Positions 8,821 through 17,331 are shown, counted from the first letter of the stretch. The stretch: 64,000 bases of DNA from Paraburkholderia sp. HP33-1 (GCF_021390595.1 NZ_JAJEJR010000002.1:1550001-1614000); one strand, 5' to 3'. The notes: generated from the letters alone by a model not told the origin. Numbers and translations are program-made.

Positions 8821-10070
8821 GCGTTTCGCAGATCCGGCATCGCGCACTGCTCCATGCAGGGCGTGCACTATGCCTCATGCTTGCGTTGGCCGGCTGTGCG
8901 ACATGGCACGCCCCGCCTGAAGCCGACGATGGGCCGCTGCGTCAGCGTGAGGTCAGCGCCACCAGTCGCGGCGTGCGCGTAAGCGCAACTGTGCTCGGCA
9001 GCGAAGACAGCAAGCGGCTGTATGGCGTCGACGTCAACAGGACGGGAGTCCAGCCGCTATGGATCGAAGTGCAGAACGGGACGTTGCAGGCGCTGTGGCT
9101 GTTGCGCTCGGGTACCGACCCGGACTACTTTTCGCCTCACGAAGTTGCGTGGTCCATGCATACGCTGTTTGGCGGCGCAACGAATACGCGCATGGACGAC
9201 TATTTCAGCAACCTCGGATTCAGCAACCCGATCCCGCCAGGTGGGACACGTTCAGGCATCCTGTTCACCAACCCCGATCAGGGCATCAAGCTCGTCAACG
9301 TCGATCTGTTGGGAAACCAGACGCTGATCCCCTTTTCACTCTTCCTGCAGGTGCCCGGCGGCACGATCGATCCGAGTATCGCGTCGATACCTTTCCCGTA
9401 TCCCGAAACCGCAGTCACCGACTATCAGGACCTGGCATCGCTGCGTGCTGCACTCGAACGTCTGCCATGCTGTGCCACAGACTCGAGCGGGACGGTTCAG
9501 GCCGATCCCCTGAACGCCGTTGGCATCGGCCAGCTCACGGACATCGGGGCGGCGCTGGTGCGGCGCGACTATCGGCGTGACGCGCGCGAGTCGGACCACG
9601 CGCAGCGGGTCTTCGGGCGGGAACCGGACTTCGTGATGCGCAAGCAGGCGCAGGCGGGTGCGCCTGCAACCTGGATACGGGGATGGCTCGCCCCGATCCG
9701 CTTTCAGGGGCAACTGGTCTACGTCGCGCAGGTTGGTCGCCCCGTCGGCGGGCGCTTTGCGCCACGCGGCGAGACACACCTCATCCTGCACGAGAACGTC
9801 GACGAGGCACGCAACTTCCTGACCCAGGACCTGATGTACTCGGGTGGCCTTGACAAGCTCGGATACGTGAACGGCGTTGGCGCGGCATCGCCGGCCCATC
9901 CCCATACGACGCTCGATGGCACGACCTACTATACGGACGGATTGCGCGCCGTCGTGTTCTTCGCGACCCGGCCGCGCAGCCTGTCGGATGTGGAGTTTCT
10001 CGACTGGGTACCCTATCTGGAGGCGCCCGAAACCCGTCAACCTGGAGCAACCGGCGATGCACGTCAGTGA
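8817..10070 (+). CDS. Outer-envelope lipoprotein with LssY_C-like domain (paralogue 2)
   Basis: 417 residues, a diverged paralogue of the preceding protein. Shared blocks include YGV...QPLWIEVQN, FSNPIPPGG, LRAALERLPCCAT...DPLN, an ENVDEARN segment and PRSLSDVE near the end. The signal sequence ends LALAGC, a good lipobox. The start ATG 8817 overlaps the upstream TGA by ATGA, so translation is coupled. Compared with paralogue 1 the stretch after DPLN is diverged. Function is unknown; two tandem copies may form a hetero-oligomer in the envelope, which is inference only. Confidence 0.76.
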   Translation: MSVSQIRHRALLHAGRALCLMLALAGCATWHAPPEADDGPLRQREVSATSRGVRVSATVLGSEDSKRLYGVDVNRTGVQPLWIEVQNGTLQALWLLRSGTDPDYFSPHEVAWSMHTLFGGATNTRMDDYFSNLGFSNPIPPGGTRSGILFTNPDQGIKLVNVDLLGNQTLIPFSLFLQVPGGTIDPSIASIPFPYPETAVTDYQDLASLRAALERLPCCATDSSGTVQADPLNAVGIGQLTDIGAALVRRDYRRDARESDHAQRVFGREPDFVMRKQAQAGAPATWIRGWLAPIRFQGQLVYVAQVGRPVGGRFAPRGETHLILHENVDEARNFLTQDLMYSGGLDKLGYVNGVGAASPAHPHTTLDGTTYYTDGLRAVVFFATRPRSLSDVEFLDWVPYLEAPETRQPGATGDARQ

Positions 10071-11211
10071 CCCGAAGCGGATGCCGTCGCTCGTGGCATC
10101 AAGACGGCAGGTTGCCGTCGTCCATGGGTGGCGTCGGATCTGCAGCGCGCTAGCGACGATGACGCTGAGTGTTCTGATCGGCGCGTGCGCGACGAAGCCG
10201 CTTATCCCGTACTCGGCCGATACCCCGCCGATAGTTCTCATGCCTGCATCCCAGGCCGGGGTCATGGACAAGCGGGGACGCTTCCGGGAAATCTATTGCG
10301 CGGTGCTTGCAGCGCGCGGTCCGGGGCTACCCGATTACCGGCCCTGTGAGGACGCGCTGACCCGCGTGGGCAGCGAGCCCGCCGGCACCGGCAAGCCCGT
10401 CGATCTGGGGCCGTCCCGGCGGCATCTCATTGCGGCCGTCGTGCCGGGAATCGGCTACGACTGCTTCAAGCCGTGGCTGAGTCCGCCCGATACCGTCGTG
10501 ACGCACCTGCGCCAGACCGGCTTCGACGCAACGCTGATCGACGTCGATGCGCTGTCGAGCTCTGCCAACAACGCGCGCCAGATTCGCGACGCGATCATGG
10601 CGATGCCAGCGCCCGAGGGTGCGCCACGCATCGTCCTGATCGGCTATTCGAAGGGCGCTCCCGACATGCTCGAAGCGTTGGTCACCTATCCGGAGATCCG
10701 AAGCCGCGTGGCGGCGGTGGTCAGTGCCGCCGGCGCGATCGGAGGATCACCGCTCGCCAATGATGCCGAGCAGTACCAGGCCGACCTGCTGCGATACGTT
10801 CCGGGCGCGACCTGCACTTCGGGTGATGGTGGCGCCGTGCAGAGCCTGAGACCTGCGACCCGGAAGGCATGGCTTGCGAAGCACCCGCTTCCGGGCGAAT
10901 TGCATTACTACTCGATCGTGACGTTCCCACAGCCGGAACGCATCTCGTCTATCCTGAAATCGAGCTACAACAAGCTCTCGCGCGTCGACTCGCGAAACGA
11001 CAGTCAGGTCATCTTCTACGATCAGGTTGTTCCCGGTAGCACGCTGCTCGCCTACGTCAATGCGGATCACTGGGCACTGGCGGTACCGGTTGCCCGGACG
11101 CATCCGACGATCGGGGCGCTCTTCGTGACACAGAACGCCTACCCGCGTGAGGCGCTGGCGGAAGCCATCCTGCGGTTCGTGGAGGAGGATCTCGCAGAGC
11201 CGATCCGCTAA
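10057..11211 (+). CDS. Lipoprotein-anchored alpha/beta hydrolase
   Basis: 384 residues. The N-terminus holds a basic region and the hydrophobic segment ALATMTLSVLIGAC, read as a signal peptide with a weak lipobox (IGAC). The mature part resembles an alpha/beta hydrolase: IVLIGYSKGAPDMLEAL supplies the nucleophile elbow G-Y-S-K-G (Ser198), and NADHWALAVP near the end could carry the catalytic His (338). The substrate is unknown; esterase or lipase-like activity is possible. ATG 10057 overlaps the end of paralogue 2 by 14 nt and has GGAG at 10044-10047. It completes a three-gene overlapping lipoprotein operon. Confidence 0.75.
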   Translation: MHVSDPKRMPSLVASRRQVAVVHGWRRICSALATMTLSVLIGACATKPLIPYSADTPPIVLMPASQAGVMDKRGRFREIYCAVLAARGPGLPDYRPCEDALTRVGSEPAGTGKPVDLGPSRRHLIAAVVPGIGYDCFKPWLSPPDTVVTHLRQTGFDATLIDVDALSSSANNARQIRDAIMAMPAPEGAPRIVLIGYSKGAPDMLEALVTYPEIRSRVAAVVSAAGAIGGSPLANDAEQYQADLLRYVPGATCTSGDGGAVQSLRPATRKAWLAKHPLPGELHYYSIVTFPQPERISSILKSSYNKLSRVDSRNDSQVIFYDQVVPGSTLLAYVNADHWALAVPVARTHPTIGALFVTQNAYPREALAEAILRFVEEDLAEPIR

Positions 11212-11365
11212 CGCCATGCGCATGCATGGGTCCAGGCCTCGGCAAGCGCACCGTCATCGAAATGTGTCAGTCTGAAAGCAGTAACGCGTCGTCTGTGGTG
11301 TCGTGGCGCCCGGCATTGCAGCCGGTCGGCGCGACAAGGCAATTGTCGGTGGAATACATCCTTTC

Positions 11366-11393
11366 AACCGTTGCAGCAACACGGTTCAACCGT
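11366..11393. promoter_or_regulatory. Inverted-repeat cluster upstream of the SYLF gene
   Basis: AACCGT (11366-11371) pairs with ACGGTT (11381-11386), and the latter also forms a near-perfect palindrome ACGGTT-C-AACCGT (11381-11393). The cluster ends 20 nt before the SYLF gene start. It could be an operator or an RNA hairpin controlling initiation. No family was identified. Confidence 0.35.
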
Positions 11394-11413
11394 GAACCAC
11401 GATGGAGACAACC

Positions 11414-12001
11414 ATGCGCAGAAGAAGCTTTATACAGAAGGGTACGGCCGTGCTCGCCGTCGCGGGCTTTACATTGGGGGGCTCCACGGTGACCCTGAGT
11501 AACGCCTTTGGCGCCGAGTCCAATGCAGCGAAACGGCAGGAAATCGATGCCAAGGTCCATGCGACCCTGTCGCGGCTGTTCGAGACGGTCAAGGGTTCGA
11601 AGGAACTTGTCGCCAAGGCAAACGGGGTTCTCGTGTTCCCGTCCGTGCTGAAGGTCGGCTTCATCGCCGGCGGCGAATACGGCGAAGGCGCATTGCTCGT
11701 AGGCGGGAAAACGGCTGGCTACTACAGCACGGTGTCGGGCTCATTCGGCTTGCAGGCAGGCGCGCAATCGAAGGCCGTCATCTTCCTGTTCATGACGCAT
11801 GATGCGCTCAACAGTTTTCGCAATTCCAAAGGGTGGTCGGTCGGAGGCGAAGGATCGGTTGCGTTGCTGAAGGTCGGCGCAAACGGACAGATCGATACGA
11901 CAACGGCCACCGCGCCCGTCGTAGCGATAGTGCTGACCAATGCTGGCCTGATGGGCGACGTGTCGCTTTCGGGCACCAAAGTTTCGCGCCTGAAAATCTG
12001 A
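11414..12001 (+). CDS. Exported lipid-binding SYLF-domain protein (YSC84/DUF500 family)
   Basis: 195 residues. It starts MRRRSFIQKG followed by a hydrophobic stretch and an Ala-rich cleavage region (SNAFGAES), which looks like a Tat signal (RRSFIQK). The rest is a SYLF domain: KANGVLVFPSVLKVGFIAGGEYGEGALL, then SGSFGLQAGAQSKAVIFLFM and VGANGQIDTTT. Eukaryotic SYLF domains bind phosphoinositides; the bacterial proteins are periplasmic or outer-membrane and poorly characterised. I preferred ATG 11414 because GGAG sits 6 nt upstream at 11404-11407. It is downstream of the lipoprotein operon but separated by ~200 nt with its own palindromes, so it may be separately regulated. Confidence 0.82.
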   Translation: MRRRSFIQKGTAVLAVAGFTLGGSTVTLSNAFGAESNAAKRQEIDAKVHATLSRLFETVKGSKELVAKANGVLVFPSVLKVGFIAGGEYGEGALLVGGKTAGYYSTVSGSFGLQAGAQSKAVIFLFMTHDALNSFRNSKGWSVGGEGSVALLKVGANGQIDTTTATAPVVAIVLTNAGLMGDVSLSGTKVSRLKI

Positions 12002-12393
12002 TGACGGAGCCAGCTGCATTTGTCTGGCCCGGTTTCAACCGATCTCCCGATGATCACCGCATCGTTTTCGGCCGCTCCCGATGGACTCGTCCCCGGACGA
12101 TTTCTGCGCCCCCCGGAGCGTCGCCGCCGCGAAAGAGCCGTTTGACCGTGAAAGCAGTCGTTGAGGTGGCGCGGGGTTCAGTGGCCGAGCCGGGTCGACT
12201 TATGCCTTTTGCATGAAGTGCGCGCCCGATGTGATTGTCGCGCTCGGTCGTGGGACGCTGTGCGGCCAACACGCGACGTTGGACTCATGCATCTGAATTG
12301 ATGACAATCGACAATCAAGTGGGCCTACTGCTGTAGCTCATCGCATAACATGCCATGAGCCATCTGGGCGAATAACACGGGGAAGGCAGGTTC
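12002..12393 (+). other. Intergenic region without recognisable gene
   Basis: 392 nt. The short open frames on either strand have no motif, signal peptide or ribosome site that I can support, and no terminator with a T-run was seen after the SYLF gene. Confidence 0.4.
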
Positions 12394-12903
12394 ATGGCAG
12401 AGATACATATTGTTTTTGGGCCGCAAGGCGCGGGCAAGTCTTCTTACGCGCGTACGCTCGCGGCCGCATCCGAGGGCACGCGCTTCTCGATTGACGAGTG
12501 GATGGCCCAGTTGTATGGCCCAGACCTTCCAGATCCGATTAATTTGAGCTGGATCATGGAGCGAGTGCAGCGCTGCGAGCGTCAAATCTGGCGCACCGCT
12601 GAGCAAATAGCGAAAAACGGCGGAAGCGTTGTTTTGGATCTCGGTTTCATGAAGGCGAGAAATCGTTCGGCGTTTGCCGAACAAGCCAGGGACGCTGGCA
12701 TTTCGAGCAAGCTTCACTATGTCACCGCACCGCATGACATACGCCGCAGTCGGGTTATGACAAGGAACTCCGAAAAGGGCGAAACGTTTTCGTTTGAGGT
12801 TTCGCCTGCCATGTTTGATTTTATGGAAGCGGAATTTGAAGCTCCTACGAAACTCGAACTTGCATCGGCTACGGTGTTTAACTCTCACATCCTGGCCTCA
12901 TGA
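12394..12903 (+). CDS. P-loop AAA_33-type ATP-binding protein / small kinase
   Basis: 169 residues. A Walker A motif lies at the N-terminus (FGPQGAGKSSYAR, Lys and Ser at about residues 15-16). Residues ~80-95, GGSVVLDLGFMKARNRSAFAEQA, resemble the strand and Arg-rich segment of the AAA_33/zeta-toxin-like small kinases that phosphorylate small molecules or nucleotides. HYVTAPHDIRRSRVMTRN supplies a typical LID-like Arg region. The substrate is unknown. It stands alone between long non-coding stretches, and composition drops in GC toward its 3' end, suggesting recent acquisition. No antitoxin candidate is adjacent, so I do not call it a toxin. Confidence 0.7.
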   Translation: MAEIHIVFGPQGAGKSSYARTLAAASEGTRFSIDEWMAQLYGPDLPDPINLSWIMERVQRCERQIWRTAEQIAKNGGSVVLDLGFMKARNRSAFAEQARDAGISSKLHYVTAPHDIRRSRVMTRNSEKGETFSFEVSPAMFDFMEAEFEAPTKLELASATVFNSHILAS

Positions 12904-13256
12904 CCAAGCTATAGCGTTCGACGAGATGTTTCGTTGTCGGCTCGCAGCAATTGACCGGCGGGGCTAGCCGACACTGATCGTACTTGCGAGGGCGTTGGGT
13001 GCAATCTGCGAACGTCCGGTATAGAGAAGGTCGAGGATCCGTAGTGGGTCGACCAGAGCCGACCGCCTCGGGCAGAGGTCGGCTACAAGCGGTCACTCGA
13101 CTTCAGCACCTGAATCGTTGACAATTCCGTTTACCTCGCGCACCCGAGTGACCTAACCTAGGGGCAGAAAGCAGTTCTGCTCTCCGTCACAACTTAAATT
13201 GCGCTAGACCGAACAGCAAAAAACGAAAAACCAATTACAGTCGGAGCAACGGGGAA
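12904..13256 (+). other. Intergenic region with one long hairpin
   Basis: 353 nt with no supported gene. A perfect 8-bp inverted repeat, AGCCGACC (13057-13064) and GGTCGGCT (13077-13084), lies in its middle with a 12-nt loop and no T-run. Its role is unknown. Confidence 0.4.
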
Positions 13257-14270
13257 ATGGGCCGCAGATATGTGCTGGTTGGATTCGTACTGACGTTCCT
13301 TGCAGGCATCTGGGTTGGACATCATGGGCCAGCCGCGCAGAAGTCGGAAATCCGGAAGCTAAGGGCCATGCCTGCCATGCCCATCTGGAAAAATCCCCAA
13401 TGCGTTCCACCGAATATCAAAGAAAACGAACACTTCGAAATCGCCGCCTCAACTCTGGAGCATGTAGCGCCACACTCGCCCGACTGGCTCGCCATTGGAG
13501 CTGAACAGTCGCTCAGTGAGGACCTGTATCGTGGGAGTCCGGGGAAGCTTAGAGCGAGGGTGTGTACTCCAGCAGCGATTTATGACCGTGTTGCCGCGGC
13601 GTTCGCGAGAAGCGCCCTCGACAAGGGCAGGTTTGACCGCCATGAGCTGAGGCTAGCCTCCTATTTGCAACCTCCTCCCGCTAATGTCGTGGATGCCGTG
13701 GCGCAAGTAGCGTTTTCTCCACGGCCGACAATCGACGACGACGGCGCTGGACAAGTCGACGGCGATATTCGGCCATATGCAATGACCGTTCTGGCAGGCT
13801 TTGGACCCGAATCGGCACGATATGCAGCCGAAGCATTCAAGCAGATTTCCAGCGAGAACTCGATTGGCACTGGCGCGGCACAAGTCGCAGCGGCCGGTGG
13901 ACAGCCAGGTGCACTCTCGCGGATAGAGTCTCTTATGAATGAACTTCTTGCCACGGTCCCGGACGACAAACCGATTCCACTAGCGACTCGCGACCGACTT
14001 TATGAACTGTCGTGGGCAATCGCTTTTTCAGGTGAGTCTGCAAAAGACCACGTAGCACCGGTTATTAGGCTTATGGGACGGCAGGTGCAAAGTGGAGCGC
14101 CTCCGTTCGGAGTGGTTAGTCTTCATCCGAAGAGGATGTGCCAAGTTATGTCCAAAATCTACGGCGACAGCGAGCGTGTGAATCGCGAGTTCTCCTACTG
14201 CGCGGACGACGCTCCACTGGAGTCGTATCCCCAGGGAGCATTTGCAGTCGCGTCGGCGCATGTTCAATAA
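13257..14270 (+). CDS. Hypothetical membrane-anchored protein
   Basis: 337 residues, not recognised. The N-terminus MGRRYVLVGFVLTFLAGIWVGHHG is one membrane anchor or uncleaved signal, so the bulk (rich in Cys pairs such as QCVPP, RVCTP and FSYCADD) probably faces the periplasm. The rest is predicted largely helical, with the Gly-rich stretch GTGAAQVAAAGGQPGA. Codon use is less GC-biased than in the hpa or bcs genes, and long non-coding DNA lies on both sides, both signs of accessory origin. A weak GGGG precedes the ATG at 13257. Confidence 0.55.
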   Translation: MGRRYVLVGFVLTFLAGIWVGHHGPAAQKSEIRKLRAMPAMPIWKNPQCVPPNIKENEHFEIAASTLEHVAPHSPDWLAIGAEQSLSEDLYRGSPGKLRARVCTPAAIYDRVAAAFARSALDKGRFDRHELRLASYLQPPPANVVDAVAQVAFSPRPTIDDDGAGQVDGDIRPYAMTVLAGFGPESARYAAEAFKQISSENSIGTGAAQVAAAGGQPGALSRIESLMNELLATVPDDKPIPLATRDRLYELSWAIAFSGESAKDHVAPVIRLMGRQVQSGAPPFGVVSLHPKRMCQVMSKIYGDSERVNREFSYCADDAPLESYPQGAFAVASAHVQ

Positions 14271-14547
14271 GACAGCTCCAATGGACTCTTTGCCCCACCG
14301 GAGTGTCCGTTTTCGGGTCCCCATGAAAGACTCGTATGGGTCGACTACGGGCAACGGCATAAGGTAGTAGTCGGCCAGGCAGGAACGCTCGGGTTAGACG
14401 GGCGATCGATCACGTACGAGACAACCGTAGGGTATTCTCCCCAGTGCATCGTTGACGCGCGGCTTCCAATGCGCGCACTTCGGCGGAGCGTGGCATAGCG
14501 TACGCACTGCCGTAACCCTGCTGGATCTTCATACTGGCGCACACCGA

Positions 14548-15096
14548 ATGATGTTGATCGATGAAGTTCTTCCGCGTTATGACTTCCGCGAACTGCACGC
14601 GACGACCGCTCGCGCGCCCTCAAGCATTGTTCTGGACTGTGTCGCTCGCCAGCGGGCGCAGGATGATCCAATTGTGCAACTGGCCATCCGGTTAAGAGAG
14701 CTTCCATCACGATTGATTGGTCTGTCGCGGCCCCGTCCGTTGGATCTCGAAGACTTTACTTTCCTCGGCCGCGACGGCGACCGCAGCCTGGCGTTTGGGC
14801 TGACAGGTGCCTTCTGGCAAGCCGACTACGGATTGCTCGAAGTTCGGACGTTGGAAGCTTTCAAAGCTGTTGAGAGGTTGGACGTCTATCAGCTGGTGAT
14901 GGCCTTTACAGTGGAGTCGACGCCGACGGGTGAAACTCTTTTGAGTACCGAAACACGCGTCTTCTGTCCGACCTCTGAGACTCGCCGCAAGCTTGCCCTC
15001 TACTGGTACATCATCCGCCCAGTTAGCGGTCTCATCCGGCGGCGCATGTTCGCTCGCATCCGCCAACAAGCTGAACGTCTCGCTGGAGTCAGATGA
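14548..15096 (+). CDS. DUF2867-like conserved hypothetical protein
   Basis: About 182 residues. From MMLIDEVLPRYDFRELHATTARAP to the C-terminus SGLIRRRMFARIRQQAE, the pattern resembles DUF2867/SRPBCC-like proteins often found in actinobacteria, including TETRVFCPTSETRRKLALYWYIIRP. The function is unknown; the fold would bind a hydrophobic ligand. The frame is open from 14452, but those 32 residues look unrelated, so I started at ATG 14548; no clear ribosome site settles it. Its neighbours (epoxide hydrolase, TetR ruin) have the same actinobacterial flavour, which suggests co-transfer. Confidence 0.55.
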   Translation: MMLIDEVLPRYDFRELHATTARAPSSIVLDCVARQRAQDDPIVQLAIRLRELPSRLIGLSRPRPLDLEDFTFLGRDGDRSLAFGLTGAFWQADYGLLEVRTLEAFKAVERLDVYQLVMAFTVESTPTGETLLSTETRVFCPTSETRRKLALYWYIIRPVSGLIRRRMFARIRQQAERLAGVR

Positions 15097-15367
15097 GGCG
15101 CGATGCTCGAACCCCGACAGGTCCATAGCGTTACGCTGCAGAAGACTGAACGGACGTCACAGGTTCGTTGAACTCTGGCAAGTCGATGCGTTCTCTGCAA
15201 CCGGCACTCCCAAGATCCGGACCGCGCCTTCGTCAACCTCATCAGGATGGCTCCTTGGAGTCGGCTCCGGCCTCCCGCATCACGCAGTAGTCGGCCAATG
15301 TCGACCGGTGCGACCGTGTTCTACGTTGCGTCTACAAGTCGCTGGATAGTGGCTGCGATCCAGTGCT
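15097..15367 (+). other. Non-coding or decayed stretch before the TetR remnant
   Basis: 271 nt with no supportable open gene. Short frames on both strands are interrupted. It may contain further decayed sequence belonging to the TetR remnant next to it, but I cannot assign it. Confidence 0.3.
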
Positions 15368-15580
15368 TCAATGCGTCGGTGTCGCCAAGGTCTCAGCGGC
15401 TTCGCGGCGTTCGCCCGCGGCGCGGAGCAGCACGAGGAGCGGATCCTCACTGTCCATCGTAGTCCACCGTGTGACGATGCTCTCGGCCATCCGGCGCCCT
15501 ATTGACTCGCGCGGGCCGTCGAACAGCCTTTCGAGCTTCAGATGGACCTAGTGTCCTGTTTCAGTATTCATGCTCACCAT
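15368..15580 (-). pseudogene. Decayed TetR-family regulator (C-terminal remnant)
   Basis: Read on the minus strand, a start near 15580 gives MVSMNTETGH and then an in-frame TAG. The same frame continues with VHLKLERLFDGPRESIGRRM, AESIVTRW and DPLLVLLRAA, ending at TGA 15368. That pattern is the ligand-binding C-terminal region of actinobacterial-type TetR regulators (DGPRE..GRR..., DPLLALLRSA). The helix-turn-helix part, about 100 residues, is absent. An internal deletion plus the stop make it non-functional. It is divergent from the epoxide hydrolase, the usual position for that gene's regulator. The assignment rests on remembered family patterns. Confidence 0.55.
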
Positions 15581-15617
15581 ATCGTCTTTTTCGGCCATGG
15601 CACATGCGAATAGAAAA

Positions 15618-15674
15618 ATGTGTATTGCGGTACACATGACACCTGTGTATCGTCGCCCACATTTTCCATGTGGG
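15618..15674. promoter_or_regulatory. Stacked inverted repeats, probable orphan TetR operators
   Basis: Three inverted repeats lie in 57 nt between the TetR remnant and the epoxide hydrolase: ATGTGTA-TTGCGG-TACACAT (15618-15637), ACAC-CT-GTGT (15639-15648) and CCCACAT-TTTCC-ATGTGGG (15656-15674). Such 7-bp arms with a short spacer are typical of TetR operators. The last ends 11 nt before the hydrolase ATG. Confidence 0.5.
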
Positions 15675-15685
15675 TGCCCGTTCAC

Positions 15686-16768
15686 ATGTCCCATCCTCTT
15701 CGCCCCATTTCCGACTCCGATCTTGACGACCTGCACAGACGACTCGCGGCGACGCGACGGCCACGACTCCCGCAAGGTGTCGGTTGGGAACGCGGGACCG
15801 ATGCTGACCTGCTCGCCAATCTGCTCGAGACCTGGCGTCATCGCTACGACTGGCGAACTCACGAGGCCCGCATCCTAAGCCTGCCGTGGGAAGTAGTCGG
15901 CGCCGGCGATCGAGCACTTCGAGTCGTGCACCAACGCGCTGCCATCCCCGACGCTCCGGTCGTGATCCTGCTACACGGGTGGCCTGACTCGGTGCTTCGG
16001 TTTGAGCGCGTGCTGCATCTGCTTGATGACGTGCATGTCGTCGTACCGGCTCTTCCTGGCTTCCCGTTCGCATTCGAGCTGACGAAGCCGGGAATGACTA
16101 GCGTTGTCATGGCATCGCTCGTTGCCAACGCGATGCAAGCGCTCGGGCACGACCGGTACGTCGTCTCGGCCGGCGACTTCGGGGCAGACGTCGCCGAACA
16201 GCTCGCGGTGATGCATCCGGACCGGATTGCGGCCCTGCATCTGACGAACATCTCACCGCTGCACGCGGTGTTCGCGGACCGCTCGACACTCGACCCGGAC
16301 GAGCTCTGCTACCTCGAGACAGTGGCGGTCTGGAACCGGAAAGAAGGTGGATACATCGCGCAGCAGTCGACGAAACCCCATACAGTCGCGCCTGGACTCA
16401 TGGATTCACCGGCGGGTCTTGCCGCGTGGCTCGTCGAGAAGCTGCGGAGCTGGTCGGACGGTTCATTTTCCGAGGACGATCTTCTGACCTGGATCAGCGT
16501 CTACTGGTTTACGGGCACGATCGGGACATCATTCGCGCCGTATATCGAGTTCGTGCCGCCGGCGCCGTACGTGCAGACGCCCACCGTGCTCAGCGCGTTT
16601 GCGCACGACATCAAGCTCGCACCGCGCGAGTTCGCTTCGCGGTTCGTCAACGTTCAGGAATTCATCGAGCACGAGAACGGCGGCCACTTCGCAGCGTGGG
16701 AGCAGCCGGAGCGGTATGCGGAGGACCTTCGCCGAGCGATCGCATGGGGGCATCCGTCTCTCGCGTGA
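15686..16768 (+). CDS. Epoxide hydrolase, alpha/beta-hydrolase fold
   Basis: 360 residues. An N-terminal EHN-type segment (RPISDSDLDDLHRRLAATRRPRLP) precedes the alpha/beta hydrolase core. The oxyanion motif is HGWPDS, the nucleophile is Asp164 in SAGDFGADVAEQ (Asp in place of Ser is the epoxide-hydrolase hallmark), and the base is His334 in ENGGHFAAWEQPE. It should open epoxides to diols through a hydroxyalkyl-enzyme ester; the natural substrate is unknown. The frame extends to 15620, but that would run through the operator palindromes, so ATG 15686 (MSHPLRPISDSDL) is preferred. Its presumed TetR regulator is ruined, so expression may be constitutive. Confidence 0.82.
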   Translation: MSHPLRPISDSDLDDLHRRLAATRRPRLPQGVGWERGTDADLLANLLETWRHRYDWRTHEARILSLPWEVVGAGDRALRVVHQRAAIPDAPVVILLHGWPDSVLRFERVLHLLDDVHVVVPALPGFPFAFELTKPGMTSVVMASLVANAMQALGHDRYVVSAGDFGADVAEQLAVMHPDRIAALHLTNISPLHAVFADRSTLDPDELCYLETVAVWNRKEGGYIAQQSTKPHTVAPGLMDSPAGLAAWLVEKLRSWSDGSFSEDDLLTWISVYWFTGTIGTSFAPYIEFVPPAPYVQTPTVLSAFAHDIKLAPREFASRFVNVQEFIEHENGGHFAAWEQPERYAEDLRRAIAWGHPSLA

Positions 16769-17331
16769 GCGTCCCCAATTTCGCGAAGACCTCTAGCGTG
16801 GCATCGTTCGCCTTGGTGCGTGCGCCACAACGTCACTCGACGTGATCCCTGCGCGTTTAGGCGTCGAACGAGAACTACATATCCGAGGTAGTCGGCGGCG
16901 AATCGGAACCACACTGGCTCCCCCAGGCACCAATGGCCTCATTGCGCATTGGAGATGGCCGAACAGAACGAAGTCTGAGCAGCAGGCGGCCGGATAGCAA
17001 TCGGGCGCGGTCCTGGCAGTTTCGGCCACTCGTCATTCAGGTGCCACTGACGGGAAATCAACGTGTTACCGACAATCCTGGGCCCGGCGCGTGAGCGGTG
17101 CCGCTCTCGCGCTGCCGTGCTGGCGAGTCGGATGCACCGTCAGTGGCTGCCCGAATTGGCACGCAAGGTAACCCTAGGAATGGGCCGATTCGACCACGGC
17201 GCGCACTATCAGGTATCAAACAAAATACCCCGCATTTGAACGGAATCCCAAAAGTTGGATCGGTGTCCAACTTCGTGGGGGCAATTCGCTTGTCGGGGCA
17301 CTTTGTTTTCCAGCCGGGCGTCGGTACCAGA
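16769..17331 (+). other. Intergenic region with inverted repeat, no gene recognised
   Basis: 563 nt between the convergent epoxide hydrolase and SDR genes. No open frame shows a family motif. It contains the inverted repeat listed at 17252-17273. It may be the residue of a deleted gene or insertion element. Confidence 0.4.
17252..17273. repeat. Perfect 8-bp inverted repeat, possible mobile-element scar
   Basis: AAGTTGGA (17252-17259), TCGGTG spacer, TCCAACTT (17266-17273), then CGTGGGGG. The arrangement is reminiscent of the ends of some betaproteobacterial insertion sequences, but no transposase remnant is recognisable, so this is only a suggestion. It could also be a terminator-type hairpin between convergent genes. 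Confidence 0.3.

Noticed and set aside
12394..12903. Zeta-toxin or toxin-antitoxin module
   Set aside because: A P-loop and kinase-like features exist, but no antitoxin gene is adjacent and the AAA_33 family includes many non-toxin kinases.
14366..16900. Recurring GTAGTCGGC in four places (14366, 15288, 15895, 16889)
   Set aside because: One copy lies inside the epoxide hydrolase gene and the flanks do not match, so chance in high-GC DNA is the simplest explanation.
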